Assembly: GCA_964559865.1 (NCBI GenBank)
Contig: CAZLJD010000007.1
Coordinates: 17,707 to 81,706 of the forward strand
Direction of reading: 5' to 3'
DNA from: JAGHAJ01 sp964559865 [NCBI: uncultured Synergistota bacterium]
GTDB lineage: Bacteria; Synergistota; JAGHAJ01
Length of the DNA stretch: 64,000 bases
Shown: in pieces, positions 33,207 through 42,292 of the stretch
Layout: the number at the start of each line of letters is the position of its first letter
Numbering within the stretch: position 1 is the stretch's first letter
Made by a program: the position numbers and the translations under genes
The notes under the pieces: generated by a model
Database searches by the model: none
The model's input: the letters and a program-made list of their open reading frames with translations, nothing else
What the model was told of the DNA's origin: nothing

Positions 33207-35502
33207 GAAGGCTTTTCTCTCTTTGCTCGTTTTTCTGCTGCTGCTTTGCATTGTAGCAGGAGCCTCTGCTGATACATTGATACTTTATCCTCAAGGTTAC
33301 CAGATAGGAAAGTCAAACCCTGCAACAATGATAAAACTGTTGTTGTACCGTTTTGCCATGAGGGTTGATAGCGTTAAGTTTCAGGATTACAGGGAAGGCA
33401 TGATCGGTGCTTACGACCATCTGTTTGTGGTTTCGCCCAATGGCGTTCCAGAAGAGATAAAGCGGGATATACTTGAACACCCTAATGTTGTGACCTGTAT
33501 AATGGGTAAGATAGTGGGTGTTCCTGGCATAGAATTTGAGGGCTTTGTGAAGGGTCTAGTGGAGATAAGATACAAGGGGCAACGACTGGAGCTCTCTCCC
33601 CGCAGAATGGTTTACGAATACAAGACTACGGGAAAGGTGTGTGCGTATGCTTATCTTTCTGACAAGAGAAAACTGATCCCTTTTATAGCAAGAAGCGGCA
33701 ACATTTACATCGTGTCTGTCTTTGCACTGTGGGGTGACGAAAACTATGTGTTTGCAGATGTCCTTTACAAGATGTATGATGTGAAACCTGCCAAGATAGA
33801 GCCAAGGGCTATGGTTGTAATACAAGATGTGAATCCCTATACGAAGTTAAAGAAGCTTAAGGCGGTTGCAGGGTATCTGTTGTCGAAAAAGATACCATTT
33901 ATAGTATCTTACTATCCCCTCCACTACGACTACTACAACATGAAGTTTGTTTCTCTCACAGATACCCCAAAGCTGCTCTCGTATCTTTTGTACCTTCAGG
34001 ATAAAGGCGTTAAGTTCGTCCTTACGGGGTGCTTACGCAGATATTACAAAAAGGAGTATTCGAGAGATGCGGAATTCTGGGATCTGCGAAGAGACAGACC
34101 CATAAAGGACTTTGTTAAGTATTTTGATACGAGAATGAAGGTTGCACTTTCTATATCTGTTAATAGTGGGATTTACCCCATTGCAATAGAGCCTTCTGAG
34201 TTCATGTTCCCTCCGAACTACAGAAAGGAGATAGTGAAGTATTTTAAATATTATCTTGGACAGGTTCAGATCAGTAGTAGTAGCTATAAAGGGACGCAGA
34301 CATTTCCGTATGTTACATTTGACAGAGATAATAACCTCACGATTATCCCAGTTAACCTTGGATATGTGAACATAAACAACCTTGATAGGGGAGCAAACAT
34401 CATCATAGATAGGGCAAAGAGGTTAAAAGATGTGGGAAATGTCTTTGCGGTTTTTCTGTATCATCCATTCGTGGATAAGAGGTATCTTGTAAGGATAATA
34501 GATTACCTGCACAGATACGGGTATAAGTTTGTCTCTCTTCCTTTTGATCCTGAAGATAACCCTTATTACAAGATGAAGTTTAAGAGGGTCGAAGATTACT
34601 CGGCGTTGTTTATGAAGGAGGAGATCCCAGAGACCAAGAGGCTTGCCGAAAAGAGTATGAGCGTTATATACATACTTGGAGGAATTGCTGGAGGTGTTTT
34701 GCTGGTTGTTTTGCTTTACATTATAGGGAAGATAAAGAAGAATCTGTTTACGGGGATGATGCTGTTGTTCGTCATTGGGAGTGTGAGCTTTATGTCTGCT
34801 ACCTCTTATGCCAAGACTGTGACCGTTCTTTCTGAAAGAAAGGATAGCTTAGTGATGTTGGTTAACCTTCTGGGACACTTTCGCATTGATGTTAGGTGCT
34901 ACATAGTTAACGAGCTTGACGATGGAGACATGAGAGATATAGACAGTGGTGATTTGTTTTTCTTCGTGAGTGACAATGATGGAAAGATACCTAAAAAGGT
35001 GCTTGACCTTATGATTCACAGAAAGAGAGATTTCTGTTTTGTTGGTAATGACCTGTATCTGCTCTTGAAAAAGAAGAAATACCCCATAAAGTACAACGGT
35101 ATAATAGGAAGCTATGACTATATCTCTTATCGGAAGAGTTGTTACTTCAACAGCGATAGAGAAGATATTTTTAGCTCTTACTCGATGAGTGGTGGAAAGA
35201 TACTGTCTTACTTCACAGATGGTAGAAACAGCGCTGTTTACATAGGGAAATCCGGTAATATGTGGTTTGTTACGAATCCTAACTTGTATGGATACTCTCT
35301 GACTGGTCTTATACTCGATGATGCACTGCACGACATTGTCGGTGAAAACCATCCCAGAGTATTAAGAGCACTTATAAGACTGGGAGATATAAATCCCAAT
35401 TATGACGCTAAGGTGCTGAAAGACACGCTTTCCTATCTTTACAAAAATCACCTGCCGTTTGCTATGATATTCTACCTTAAAGGATATAGAGTTGCCGTTT
35501 AA
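33196..35502 (+). CDS. DUF2334 deacetylase-like pseudoenzyme fused to a truncated second DUF2334 copy
   Basis: A 768-residue frame starting at ATG 33196 inside the end of the GGDEF gene. Residues 1-25 are a signal peptide; 26-480 match a DUF2334-type polysaccharide-deacetylase-like unit with QDVNPY (Asp211), YHPFVDKRYL and a membrane helix at 489-510. The HGVTHQ metal motif of the intact paralog at 40606 is here TGCLRR (278-282), and EAPHY is EPSEF, so catalysis is unlikely. From residue 517 a second hydrophobic segment and a second unit begin, closely like the first half of the 40606 protein, and end at GYRVAV through a deletion and frame change. The fused form may be expressed. A link to polysaccharide modification is inferred from context. 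Confidence 0.75.
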   Translation: MWVKKAFLSLLVFLLLLCIVAGASADTLILYPQGYQIGKSNPATMIKLLLYRFAMRVDSVKFQDYREGMIGAYDHLFVVSPNGVPEEIKRDILEHPNVVTCIMGKIVGVPGIEFEGFVKGLVEIRYKGQRLELSPRRMVYEYKTTGKVCAYAYLSDKRKLIPFIARSGNIYIVSVFALWGDENYVFADVLYKMYDVKPAKIEPRAMVVIQDVNPYTKLKKLKAVAGYLLSKKIPFIVSYYPLHYDYYNMKFVSLTDTPKLLSYLLYLQDKGVKFVLTGCLRRYYKKEYSRDAEFWDLRRDRPIKDFVKYFDTRMKVALSISVNSGIYPIAIEPSEFMFPPNYRKEIVKYFKYYLGQVQISSSSYKGTQTFPYVTFDRDNNLTIIPVNLGYVNINNLDRGANIIIDRAKRLKDVGNVFAVFLYHPFVDKRYLVRIIDYLHRYGYKFVSLPFDPEDNPYYKMKFKRVEDYSALFMKEEIPETKRLAEKSMSVIYILGGIAGGVLLVVLLYIIGKIKKNLFTGMMLLFVIGSVSFMSATSYAKTVTVLSERKDSLVMLVNLLGHFRIDVRCYIVNELDDGDMRDIDSGDLFFFVSDNDGKIPKKVLDLMIHRKRDFCFVGNDLYLLLKKKKYPIKYNGIIGSYDYISYRKSCYFNSDREDIFSSYSMSGGKILSYFTDGRNSAVYIGKSGNMWFVTNPNLYGYSLTGLILDDALHDIVGENHPRVLRALIRLGDINPNYDAKVLKDTLSYLYKNHLPFAMIFYLKGYRVAV

Positions 35503-35638
35503 TGTTGAGGAGATAATGAGCAACAAGGGGATGCGTAATTTCTATGTGACGGCCCTGAGTGTTTTGCCGGTGGTCGTGGTGCTTACCTTTGCCTATATTT
35601 TTAGGATGTATAGGAATAAAAGGAGAAGGTGGAAGTAA
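34756..35638 (+). pseudogene. Broken third DUF2334 copy (internal deletion plus frameshift)
   Basis: This stretch matches the intact DUF2334 gene at 40606-42234 at both ends. The first part (from MMLLFVIGSV through LPFAMIFYL) aligns with residues 1-265 of that protein. The last part, in another frame from about 35486, reads IELPFNVEE, a membrane helix and YIFRMYRNKRRRWK, matching the paralog's C-terminus almost exactly (YIFRMYRNKKRRWM). About 225 codons, including the HGxTH region, are missing between them and the frame is shifted. The old stop TAA at 35636-35638 still overlaps the ATG of the glycosyltransferase, a relic of coupling. The first half remains joined in frame to the upstream gene. 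Confidence 0.8.
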
Positions 35639-36897
35639 TGAGTGTAGAGCTTATATTCCTCATATCCCTTTTTATAATATGGATCTTTTTGCTCTATCAC
35701 GCATTTTTGTCGTATAGAGGGTTCTTTTACTCTCTGCGTATGGAGAGGGAAAAAGAAGAGATTGACAACAACCCCGTGCCCGTTGAGGAACTCCCGTTCG
35801 TCTCTGTTCTTATACCTGCTCACAATGAGGAAGTTGTGATAGAGAGGACATTAAGGGCGATATGTTCTCAAGATTACCCTGTGGATAAGTTTGAGGTTAT
35901 ATGTTTGAATGATCACTCTACTGACGCTACTGGGACGATTGCCAAGAAGCTGATAAGTCACTATCCTAACCTCAAGGTTGTTGATTTGCCCGAAGGCGAA
36001 GGTAGGAGCAAAGGAGCGGTGTTGAACTACGGTGCAAAAGAGATTGCAAAAGGCGACTACATTGCAGTATACGATGCTGACAACACTCCGTCAAGTAAGG
36101 CTCTTTACTACTTGATGGTTAATATAATGAAGGATGATTCTATGGGTGCCGTTATAGGGAAGTTCCGAACCCGCAACTGGGACCACAGTCTCTTAACCAG
36201 GTTCATAAATATAGAAACAATATTCTTTCAGTGGGTTACTCAAGCAGGAAGGGCAAGTCTGTTTAAGGTAGCTACTATACCTGGTACCAACTTTGTTATA
36301 AGAAAAAAGGTGCTTGAGGAGGTTGGATATTGGGACCCAGAGGCACTTACTGAGGATACCGAGCTGAGTATACGGGTTTACGAAGCAGGATACTGGATAA
36401 AGATGGCACCTTACTCGATGACATGGGAAGAGGAGCCCGAAACGATGAAAGTCTGGATGAAACAGAGGACGAGGTGGGCGATGGGAAACATCTATGTGTT
36501 ATTTAAATACTTCTGGCGTATACCCTTTATGAAGAACTTCTGGATAGCTGTTGATATACTCTACTTGATGATGGTATACATAATGTTTTTGCTGGCTATA
36601 ATGGGCTCTTTGTATGTGTTTGTGATAGGGAGTCTTGGTTTGCACACGCTCGACCTCGAGGGTAACTTTATTCTCATTTGGGTTCTTGCTATACTCCTCT
36701 TCGTCGTTGAGATTGGTATAGCGCTTGGGGCAGAGAGGCTTGAGAATAGCTTCCCTAATATTGCACTGGCCTTTTTGATGTACTTTACATATACTCAATT
36801 GTGGGTTATCGTGGTGTTTAGAGCTATAGGGATACTTCTGTTCACAAAGGTGTTCAGAGTTAGATATAGATGGTATAAAACAGAGAGAGTGGGGTGA
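35638..36897 (+). CDS. GT2 processive polysaccharide synthase (BcsA-like core, no PilZ)
   Basis: A 419-residue membrane glycosyltransferase. One N-terminal helix precedes a GT-A domain with VLIPAHNEE, the metal motif YDADN, ALTEDTELS and the acceptor-site motif QRTRW (QxxRW); three to four membrane helices follow. This is the cellulose/chitin/poly-N-acetylglucosamine synthase type, but there is no PilZ domain after the last helix. The neighbours (BcsB-like, GH8) favour a beta-glucan-like polymer, while DUF2334 neighbours suggest an N-acetyl sugar; the monomer is not readable. ATG 35638 overlaps the relic stop of the broken DUF2334 copy and follows AAGGAG. Confidence 0.92.
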   Translation: MSVELIFLISLFIIWIFLLYHAFLSYRGFFYSLRMEREKEEIDNNPVPVEELPFVSVLIPAHNEEVVIERTLRAICSQDYPVDKFEVICLNDHSTDATGTIAKKLISHYPNLKVVDLPEGEGRSKGAVLNYGAKEIAKGDYIAVYDADNTPSSKALYYLMVNIMKDDSMGAVIGKFRTRNWDHSLLTRFINIETIFFQWVTQAGRASLFKVATIPGTNFVIRKKVLEEVGYWDPEALTEDTELSIRVYEAGYWIKMAPYSMTWEEEPETMKVWMKQRTRWAMGNIYVLFKYFWRIPFMKNFWIAVDILYLMMVYIMFLLAIMGSLYVFVIGSLGLHTLDLEGNFILIWVLAILLFVVEIGIALGAERLENSFPNIALAFLMYFTYTQLWVIVVFRAIGILLFTKVFRVRYRWYKTERVG

Positions 36898-36902
36898 AAG
36901 TT

Positions 36903-39467
36903 ATGAGGCCTTATCGATTGTTGTTAACTTTTGTTCTTGTGTTGTTTTTGGTCTCTACTGTGGGGACAGCTTACGGTAGCGAGATTAAGGACATCAGGCT
37001 TGGTATCCATCGAGAGTTCAGAAGGATAGTTTTTGACCTTGATGCGAAACCCTCTTGGAGCATAAAGGTGAGTAGAAGCAGTGCAACTGTGACTTTTAGA
37101 GGTATGGGAGTATCTTCGAAAGTTCGTGATACGCAGTTTAGAGATAGGATATTGAAGGGGTATAGAGTCTATAAAGGCAAGGGAATTACCAGAGTAGAGA
37201 TATTTACGAGGATGAGCTTTTTTGTAAAGACACTCGTTGTCCCTGATCCTTACAGGCTTGTTGTAGACTTTTACCCCAAGAGAGTGGAGAAAAGGGCTGC
37301 GAGTACCGTTAAGAAGGAGAAACCCAAAGTTGAAAAGGTGGCAAGAAAGGAAGTAAAGAGTCCTAAGGGGGAGAAGAAGATCGTCGTTTCTGCTACTGCC
37401 AAAAAGGAGAAGGCTATATCTATAAAGAAGGGGGTTTTTCTACCCACTGCTGCGAGCAAGGTGCAGGTAGTAAACTTACCCTTGCTACCTACAGACGAAG
37501 ATGTGTGGGGGAGGAAGATATTTAATACGTTTCTGTTTTATTTTTCGGTAGATCCTGCATGGGTGGTGAGAAAAGGTAGTTTTATAAGTCTGGTTATAAG
37601 TCATTCGTCTTTGTCTTTGAACAGGATTTCGTCTCTTACCGTGTACCTGAATGGATTGCCTTTAAAGAGTCTCTTTTTGAATAAGAGCAATGAGCTTAAG
37701 ACGACAGTAGTTGTTCCTATCCCGCTCAAGTATGTGAAGAAAGGTTATAACGAAGTTGCCGTTAAAGCTTATCTTAGGAGTCTGGCAGACCCGTGTCAGG
37801 ATGTGGACAATCCGGGTAACTGGCTAAAGATACACCATGAGAGCGTGGTGCACCTCGAATACACGCTAAAAAAGGACCTCATGCTGAGTGATTATCCTGT
37901 TCCTTTCTTTGAACCTATATCTCCGAAGTATTTTAGAACAGTCGTTGTGGTGCCTGACAAACCATCTGGCAGAGAGGTTTCTGCAGCTTTCTCTTTAATT
38001 ATGGATTGGGCGCAGAACTCTGCTTATGGAGGCTTTTTCCCTATAGTATCTACCGAGTCGGAGTTAACTGCATCGGATAGGAAGGACAAAAACCTTGTAT
38101 ATGTGGGTAGATTTAGCAACTTTAGTGCTGCGCTTAGGGGTTATGTCTCTTCCAAGGTAGAGATGAACTTAAGGGTAGGTAGTAGCTATCTGGTTCTTAT
38201 GAGATCACCTTTCACAGATAAGAGGATGATGTTGCTGATAACGGGGTATGACGATCTGGATGTACTGAGAGGTGCGAAGGCTATTGCCATACCCACGATA
38301 AGAAGGCAGATGACGGGAAAGGTTGCCGTGATCGACAGAAGTGTGGTTCTCCCTATGAAGAGCAATTACAAGGTGATGGGGGACTTTATAACCATATCTG
38401 AGCTTGGTTACCCCAATATACTTCTGGAGGGTATGTATCATCAGGAGAAACTCGTTACATATATGGTTCCTACTAACTGGAAACTCAAGAAGGGAGCGTA
38501 TGCGAAGATATACTTCAGACACTCCAAAGTATTAAGCCCAGATAGATCTTCTTTGACTATTACGCTCAACGATGTGCCTATAACTTCTGTTAAACTGACA
38601 AAGGAGAACGCAGACAGCGGTGAGGTGACGGTTAAGCTTCCAGATGAGATATTAAGAGGTGGAGTCCTGAACTTCGGTTTTAGGGCCTATCTTGACATTA
38701 ATACTAAGGATTGTGCCAAGAACTATGTTGAAGATGCATGGGTATTGATAAAGGGAACATCGCTTTTCTACCTTCCGCACACGATACTACCCGCAAAGTT
38801 TTTAATAGAGTACATGCCGTACCTGTACATGGGTAAGGAGGGACTTAAAGATACTGATGTGGTGTTTACCGATAAACCTGACAGGGAAACGATGTCTGTA
38901 CTCGCTAATATACTGGCATCGTGGCAGGATAAGATAACTCTGCCCATGCCCCCGAATGTGTATATTGTTAAAAATGAAAGAAACCCGGTATTTAAGAAGA
39001 AATCTAAGATGATAGTAGTTGGTAGAGCAAAGGCGTACCTGCACAAACTCTTCCCTAAGCTGATTGCCTATGACCCGAAAAAGAACAGGTTCTATTCGGA
39101 CAGGTATCCTTTGGTACCAAAGTTTGTGAGGAATGCGACTATAATTCAGGTGGTAAACAATGGTGGCTACCCCCTGACATGGATAGTAGTTCCCAAGAGA
39201 TTGAAACTCACTCCTGTGTACCTTCTCACGCTGGATGGGAGGTCGAGTACCAACATACCTGTAGGTGAACTTTCGCTTATATCTCAAACTGGTAAGGTTG
39301 TTTCCTTCGTGGAGAAAAAGAAGGAGAAGGAAAAGAAGAAGCAGAATATTGTATCCAGAGTGCTGGAGGCTGCAGCTGAGAGACGTATGCTTACGACTCT
39401 ACTTGTTTTCTTGACAGCAGCTGCTATAATTGTAATCATCCTGCTGAGGAGGGAGAGAAAGAGATAA
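36903..39467 (+). CDS. BcsB-like periplasmic protein with an N-terminal AMIN domain
   Basis: A protein of about 854 residues with a signal peptide, then an AMIN-like beta domain (about 22-125: RRIVFDLDA, TRVEIFTRM, YRLVVDFYP), a Lys/Glu-rich linker (about 128-185) and a long BcsB-like region with alternating jelly-roll and flavodoxin-like units (FYFSVDP, VYLNGLPL, VVVPDKPSG, VTYMVPTNW). It ends with a membrane helix and RRERKR. BcsB guides the polymer through the periplasm and docks on the synthase. AMIN domains bind peptidoglycan or localise proteins in the envelope and are not a normal part of BcsB. ATG 36903 follows GGGGTGA. No BcsC-like outer-membrane porin is present. Confidence 0.85.
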   Translation: MRPYRLLLTFVLVLFLVSTVGTAYGSEIKDIRLGIHREFRRIVFDLDAKPSWSIKVSRSSATVTFRGMGVSSKVRDTQFRDRILKGYRVYKGKGITRVEIFTRMSFFVKTLVVPDPYRLVVDFYPKRVEKRAASTVKKEKPKVEKVARKEVKSPKGEKKIVVSATAKKEKAISIKKGVFLPTAASKVQVVNLPLLPTDEDVWGRKIFNTFLFYFSVDPAWVVRKGSFISLVISHSSLSLNRISSLTVYLNGLPLKSLFLNKSNELKTTVVVPIPLKYVKKGYNEVAVKAYLRSLADPCQDVDNPGNWLKIHHESVVHLEYTLKKDLMLSDYPVPFFEPISPKYFRTVVVVPDKPSGREVSAAFSLIMDWAQNSAYGGFFPIVSTESELTASDRKDKNLVYVGRFSNFSAALRGYVSSKVEMNLRVGSSYLVLMRSPFTDKRMMLLITGYDDLDVLRGAKAIAIPTIRRQMTGKVAVIDRSVVLPMKSNYKVMGDFITISELGYPNILLEGMYHQEKLVTYMVPTNWKLKKGAYAKIYFRHSKVLSPDRSSLTITLNDVPITSVKLTKENADSGEVTVKLPDEILRGGVLNFGFRAYLDINTKDCAKNYVEDAWVLIKGTSLFYLPHTILPAKFLIEYMPYLYMGKEGLKDTDVVFTDKPDRETMSVLANILASWQDKITLPMPPNVYIVKNERNPVFKKKSKMIVVGRAKAYLHKLFPKLIAYDPKKNRFYSDRYPLVPKFVRNATIIQVVNNGGYPLTWIVVPKRLKLTPVYLLTLDGRSSTNIPVGELSLISQTGKVVSFVEKKKEKEKKKQNIVSRVLEAAAERRMLTTLLVFLTAAAIIVIILLRRERKR

Positions 39468-39469
39468 CT

Positions 39470-40540
39470 TTGAAGAAGGGTGTATGGATAGTTTTAATAG
39501 GGATATATGGATGTCTGCTCCCACTTAGTCAAGTGGGAGCAGAGCCTTTTGCTTATACCGAGAGGGTGATCTACAACTTCGTGACCACTAAGCTCATGGA
39601 TAGTGAGGGTGGGATATATTCTAATTATCATAATGATTATCCTGATAGTGATGTTGCAGGTGTGAACCACGATGTGCTTTCCGAGTCTGTGGGGTTGTTT
39701 ATGGAGTATCTTTACCTTTATGACGATAAGAAGGGGTTTGATGAACAGGTAAGGTTGATTAGAAAGAGGTTTCTCTCTCCGGTTGGTTTACTATACTGGC
39801 GCATAAGGGAAGATGGTAAGAGGGAGAAGTCTAACGCCCTTATAGACGATTTAAGGATAGTGAAGTACCTGATTTTAGCTGGGGAAAAGTGGGAGGATGA
39901 TACTTACATAAAGTTGGCTAAAAAGATAGCGAAGGCCATAGAGAAGTATAACACCTATAGAGGGTATCTGGTAGAAGGTGCTGACTGGAGCAAGGGATTC
40001 TTGTTTGGTTATTCTGTCACTAAGTCCAAAAGGGTTTGCGTAGCGTATCTTGACCTGTATGCGATTAAGCTAATTTCTGAGAGGATAAAGTCGTTTGCTC
40101 CTCTTTATAGGAGTTCTGCTGGTGTTGTGCTTGGAAGCGTTGTGGGTAGAAAGGTTAGAAAGTGCTTTTATCCTGCCAAGGGCATGTATGGAAAGGGCTA
40201 TGCTGATTCGATAAACAGGCTGAATACCATTCAACACCTCGTTGAAGTTGGGTTTTCTCCTTACAGGATACTGGATCACCTGAGGGCTAAGTTCACGAAT
40301 CCGATGTTTAAAGTGGACGATGCCGCTAGTTGTGCGCTCTCTGCAGAGATATTTACGAGTGTTGGTGATAAATATGGGGCAAAGTCTGCTTTGAGAAAGA
40401 TGTTGAGGTTCTATATAAAGAAAGGGCCTCTGGTTGGTGGAATAGGTTACAGGGAGAGTGGACGGTATCATGTATACGCCTTCGATAACCTCCTTGCTAT
40501 TGATGCGCTGCGTAGGTACTCTTTGAGGTGGAAAGAGTGA
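39470..40540 (+). CDS. Exported GH8-like glycoside hydrolase (BcsZ-like)
   Basis: A 356-residue protein with a signal peptide (about 1-24). The alpha/alpha-barrel pattern of GH8 is visible: NHDVLSESVGLFMEYL with the candidate general acid Glu72, LLYWRI, then IDDLRIVKYLILAGEKW and YADSINRLN. In cellulose operons the GH8 enzyme BcsZ trims the polymer and is needed for normal export. It starts with TTG two bases after the BcsB-like gene. The hydrolysed bond is unknown because the polymer is unknown. Confidence 0.82.
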   Translation: MKKGVWIVLIGIYGCLLPLSQVGAEPFAYTERVIYNFVTTKLMDSEGGIYSNYHNDYPDSDVAGVNHDVLSESVGLFMEYLYLYDDKKGFDEQVRLIRKRFLSPVGLLYWRIREDGKREKSNALIDDLRIVKYLILAGEKWEDDTYIKLAKKIAKAIEKYNTYRGYLVEGADWSKGFLFGYSVTKSKRVCVAYLDLYAIKLISERIKSFAPLYRSSAGVVLGSVVGRKVRKCFYPAKGMYGKGYADSINRLNTIQHLVEVGFSPYRILDHLRAKFTNPMFKVDDAASCALSAEIFTSVGDKYGAKSALRKMLRFYIKKGPLVGGIGYRESGRYHVYAFDNLLAIDALRRYSLRWKE

Positions 40541-40605
40541 GTGTTTTACCTTTATCTGTTTGTTCGCTTTGTGTAATTTGGGTTCTAAAAGGGAGGTAGT
40601 TGAAG

Positions 40606-42234
40606 GTGCATAGCATAAAAGTAGGTGTCTTTGCTGTTTTTGTAGTGTTTGTTTTGACTGTTGCGTATCCGGTTTGTGCGGCACCACCTCCTACGAAGTT
40701 TCTCCGCAATAAGATTGCAACTCCATCTCCTGTGAACGATGTAGTTGTTCTGTCAGAGAGGAAGGATTACCTTGTCATGCTGGTTAATCTATTGGGTCAT
40801 TTCCATGTGAATGTCAAACACTACTTGGTTGATGAGATCGATGATGGCGCTGTTAAAGATGCGAAAAACAGTGATTTGCTGTTCTTCATAAGTGACAACA
40901 ATGGCAGGATACCGGATAGAGTGTTAAACCTTATGATAGAGAGGGAAGGGGATTTTTGCTTCGTTGGTAATGATCTTTATCTGCTTTTAAAGAGGAAGAA
41001 ATATCCCATAACCTACAATGGGGTAATCGATAGCTATGACTATGTGGAGTATCGGGGAAGGAGGTACTTTAATGATGGGAGGAGTCTCTTTTTCAGTTCA
41101 TACACTATGAAAGGGGGTAGGGAACTTTCCTTCTTTACAGATGGTAGCAACAGAGCAGTTTACATAGGCAAAGTGGGTAATATGTGGATTATCACGAATC
41201 CCACCTTGTATGGCTACTCTACGACAGGCCTTATACTTGCAGATGCCCTTCACGATATACTCAAAAGAGAACACGTAAGGGTATTGAGGGCGATTATAAG
41301 GTTGGAAGATGTAAACCCCAGCTATGATGCTGAGACATTAAAAAAGACCCTTTCTTACCTCTATAGTAGGCACTTACCTTTTGCTATGATATTTTATCTC
41401 GTATATGTAGACTTTGCCCACAAGGAGATCGTTACGCTTTCTCAGAGGCCGGATCTCGTTGAGCTGCTGAAGGAAGCTGACGAAAATGGAGCTACGCTCA
41501 TACTTCATGGAGTTACCCACCAGTATAGGAAAGTGGAGATATCTGGGGAGGGTTCAGAGTTCTGGGATATAGAGAAGAACACCATGATTCCTGACTTTAG
41601 CAAGTATTTTGACGAAAGAATGAGGTATGCAATTACTGTTGCAAGGAAGTTGAAAATACCTTTTAAGGCTTTCGAAGCACCGCACTACAACCTTCCTCTT
41701 ATAGGACAAAAACTGCTGAAACGCTACTTTCCCGTTTATGTGGGGCAGGTGATGGTTAATAACAGCAACTACAAAGTTACACAACAGTTTCCGTACTTTA
41801 TATACAGGAGTTATACTGGCTTGTTTATCGTCCCTGAGAATCTTGGCTACATATCGTTGCATAAGGAGAAGCAGAGTGTGGATTCTATTCTGGCGAAGGC
41901 AAGGTTGTTGAAAAGTATAGTTAGGGATCCTGTTGCTGGCTTTTTCTTCCATCCGTTTGTTGGGGTGAATTATCTTAAAGAAGTGGTCGATGGGCTTGAG
42001 AATATGGGGTACAATTTCGTTGACTTGAAGAATATAATTCCAGCTTATCAGTTACCCAAGGTGAAACCCATATCTATAAATGAAATAGGAATGCCGTTTG
42101 ACATCGAAAGCGTGACGAAGAAGAGTAGTTTTAATTTACGCATCTTGATGTTGGGGATCCTTCTAATGGTAATTGCTCTGAGTGTAGCATACATCTTTAG
42201 AATGTACAGAAACAAGAAGCGTAGATGGATGTAG
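40606..42234 (+). CDS. DUF2334 polysaccharide-deacetylase-like protein, intact copy
   Basis: A protein of about 542 residues with a signal peptide (about 4-26), an N-terminal alpha/beta domain (about 45-220) and a DUF2334 deacetylase-like domain. The likely metal and catalytic residues are present: LEDVNP (Asp235), LILHGVTHQY (His301 and His305), FEAPHYN (His360) and FFFHPFVG. A C-terminal membrane helix and RMYRNKKRR anchor it in the inner membrane with the domain outside. I infer removal of acetyl or similar groups from the exported polymer, as PelA or PgaB do. GTG 40606 is nine bases after GGAGG; TTG 40600 is too close. It is the last gene of the locus and the only one of three copies with the full motif set. 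Confidence 0.82.
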   Translation: MHSIKVGVFAVFVVFVLTVAYPVCAAPPPTKFLRNKIATPSPVNDVVVLSERKDYLVMLVNLLGHFHVNVKHYLVDEIDDGAVKDAKNSDLLFFISDNNGRIPDRVLNLMIEREGDFCFVGNDLYLLLKRKKYPITYNGVIDSYDYVEYRGRRYFNDGRSLFFSSYTMKGGRELSFFTDGSNRAVYIGKVGNMWIITNPTLYGYSTTGLILADALHDILKREHVRVLRAIIRLEDVNPSYDAETLKKTLSYLYSRHLPFAMIFYLVYVDFAHKEIVTLSQRPDLVELLKEADENGATLILHGVTHQYRKVEISGEGSEFWDIEKNTMIPDFSKYFDERMRYAITVARKLKIPFKAFEAPHYNLPLIGQKLLKRYFPVYVGQVMVNNSNYKVTQQFPYFIYRSYTGLFIVPENLGYISLHKEKQSVDSILAKARLLKSIVRDPVAGFFFHPFVGVNYLKEVVDGLENMGYNFVDLKNIIPAYQLPKVKPISINEIGMPFDIESVTKKSSFNLRILMLGILLMVIALSVAYIFRMYRNKKRRWM

Positions 42235-42251
42235 ATTGTGGAGAATGCTCC

Positions 42252-42279
42252 TTGATGTTGGGTGAATAGGTGGTATAAT
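42252..42279 (+). promoter_or_regulatory. Promoter of the rpsF-ssb-rpsR-rplI-dnaB operon
   Basis: TTGATG at 42252-42257 and TATAAT at 42274-42279, 16 bases apart. The start near 42286 gives a leader of about 60 bases that carries the S6:S18-type structure. Confidence 0.75.
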
Positions 42280-42292
42280 AAGTGTGCGTGTA

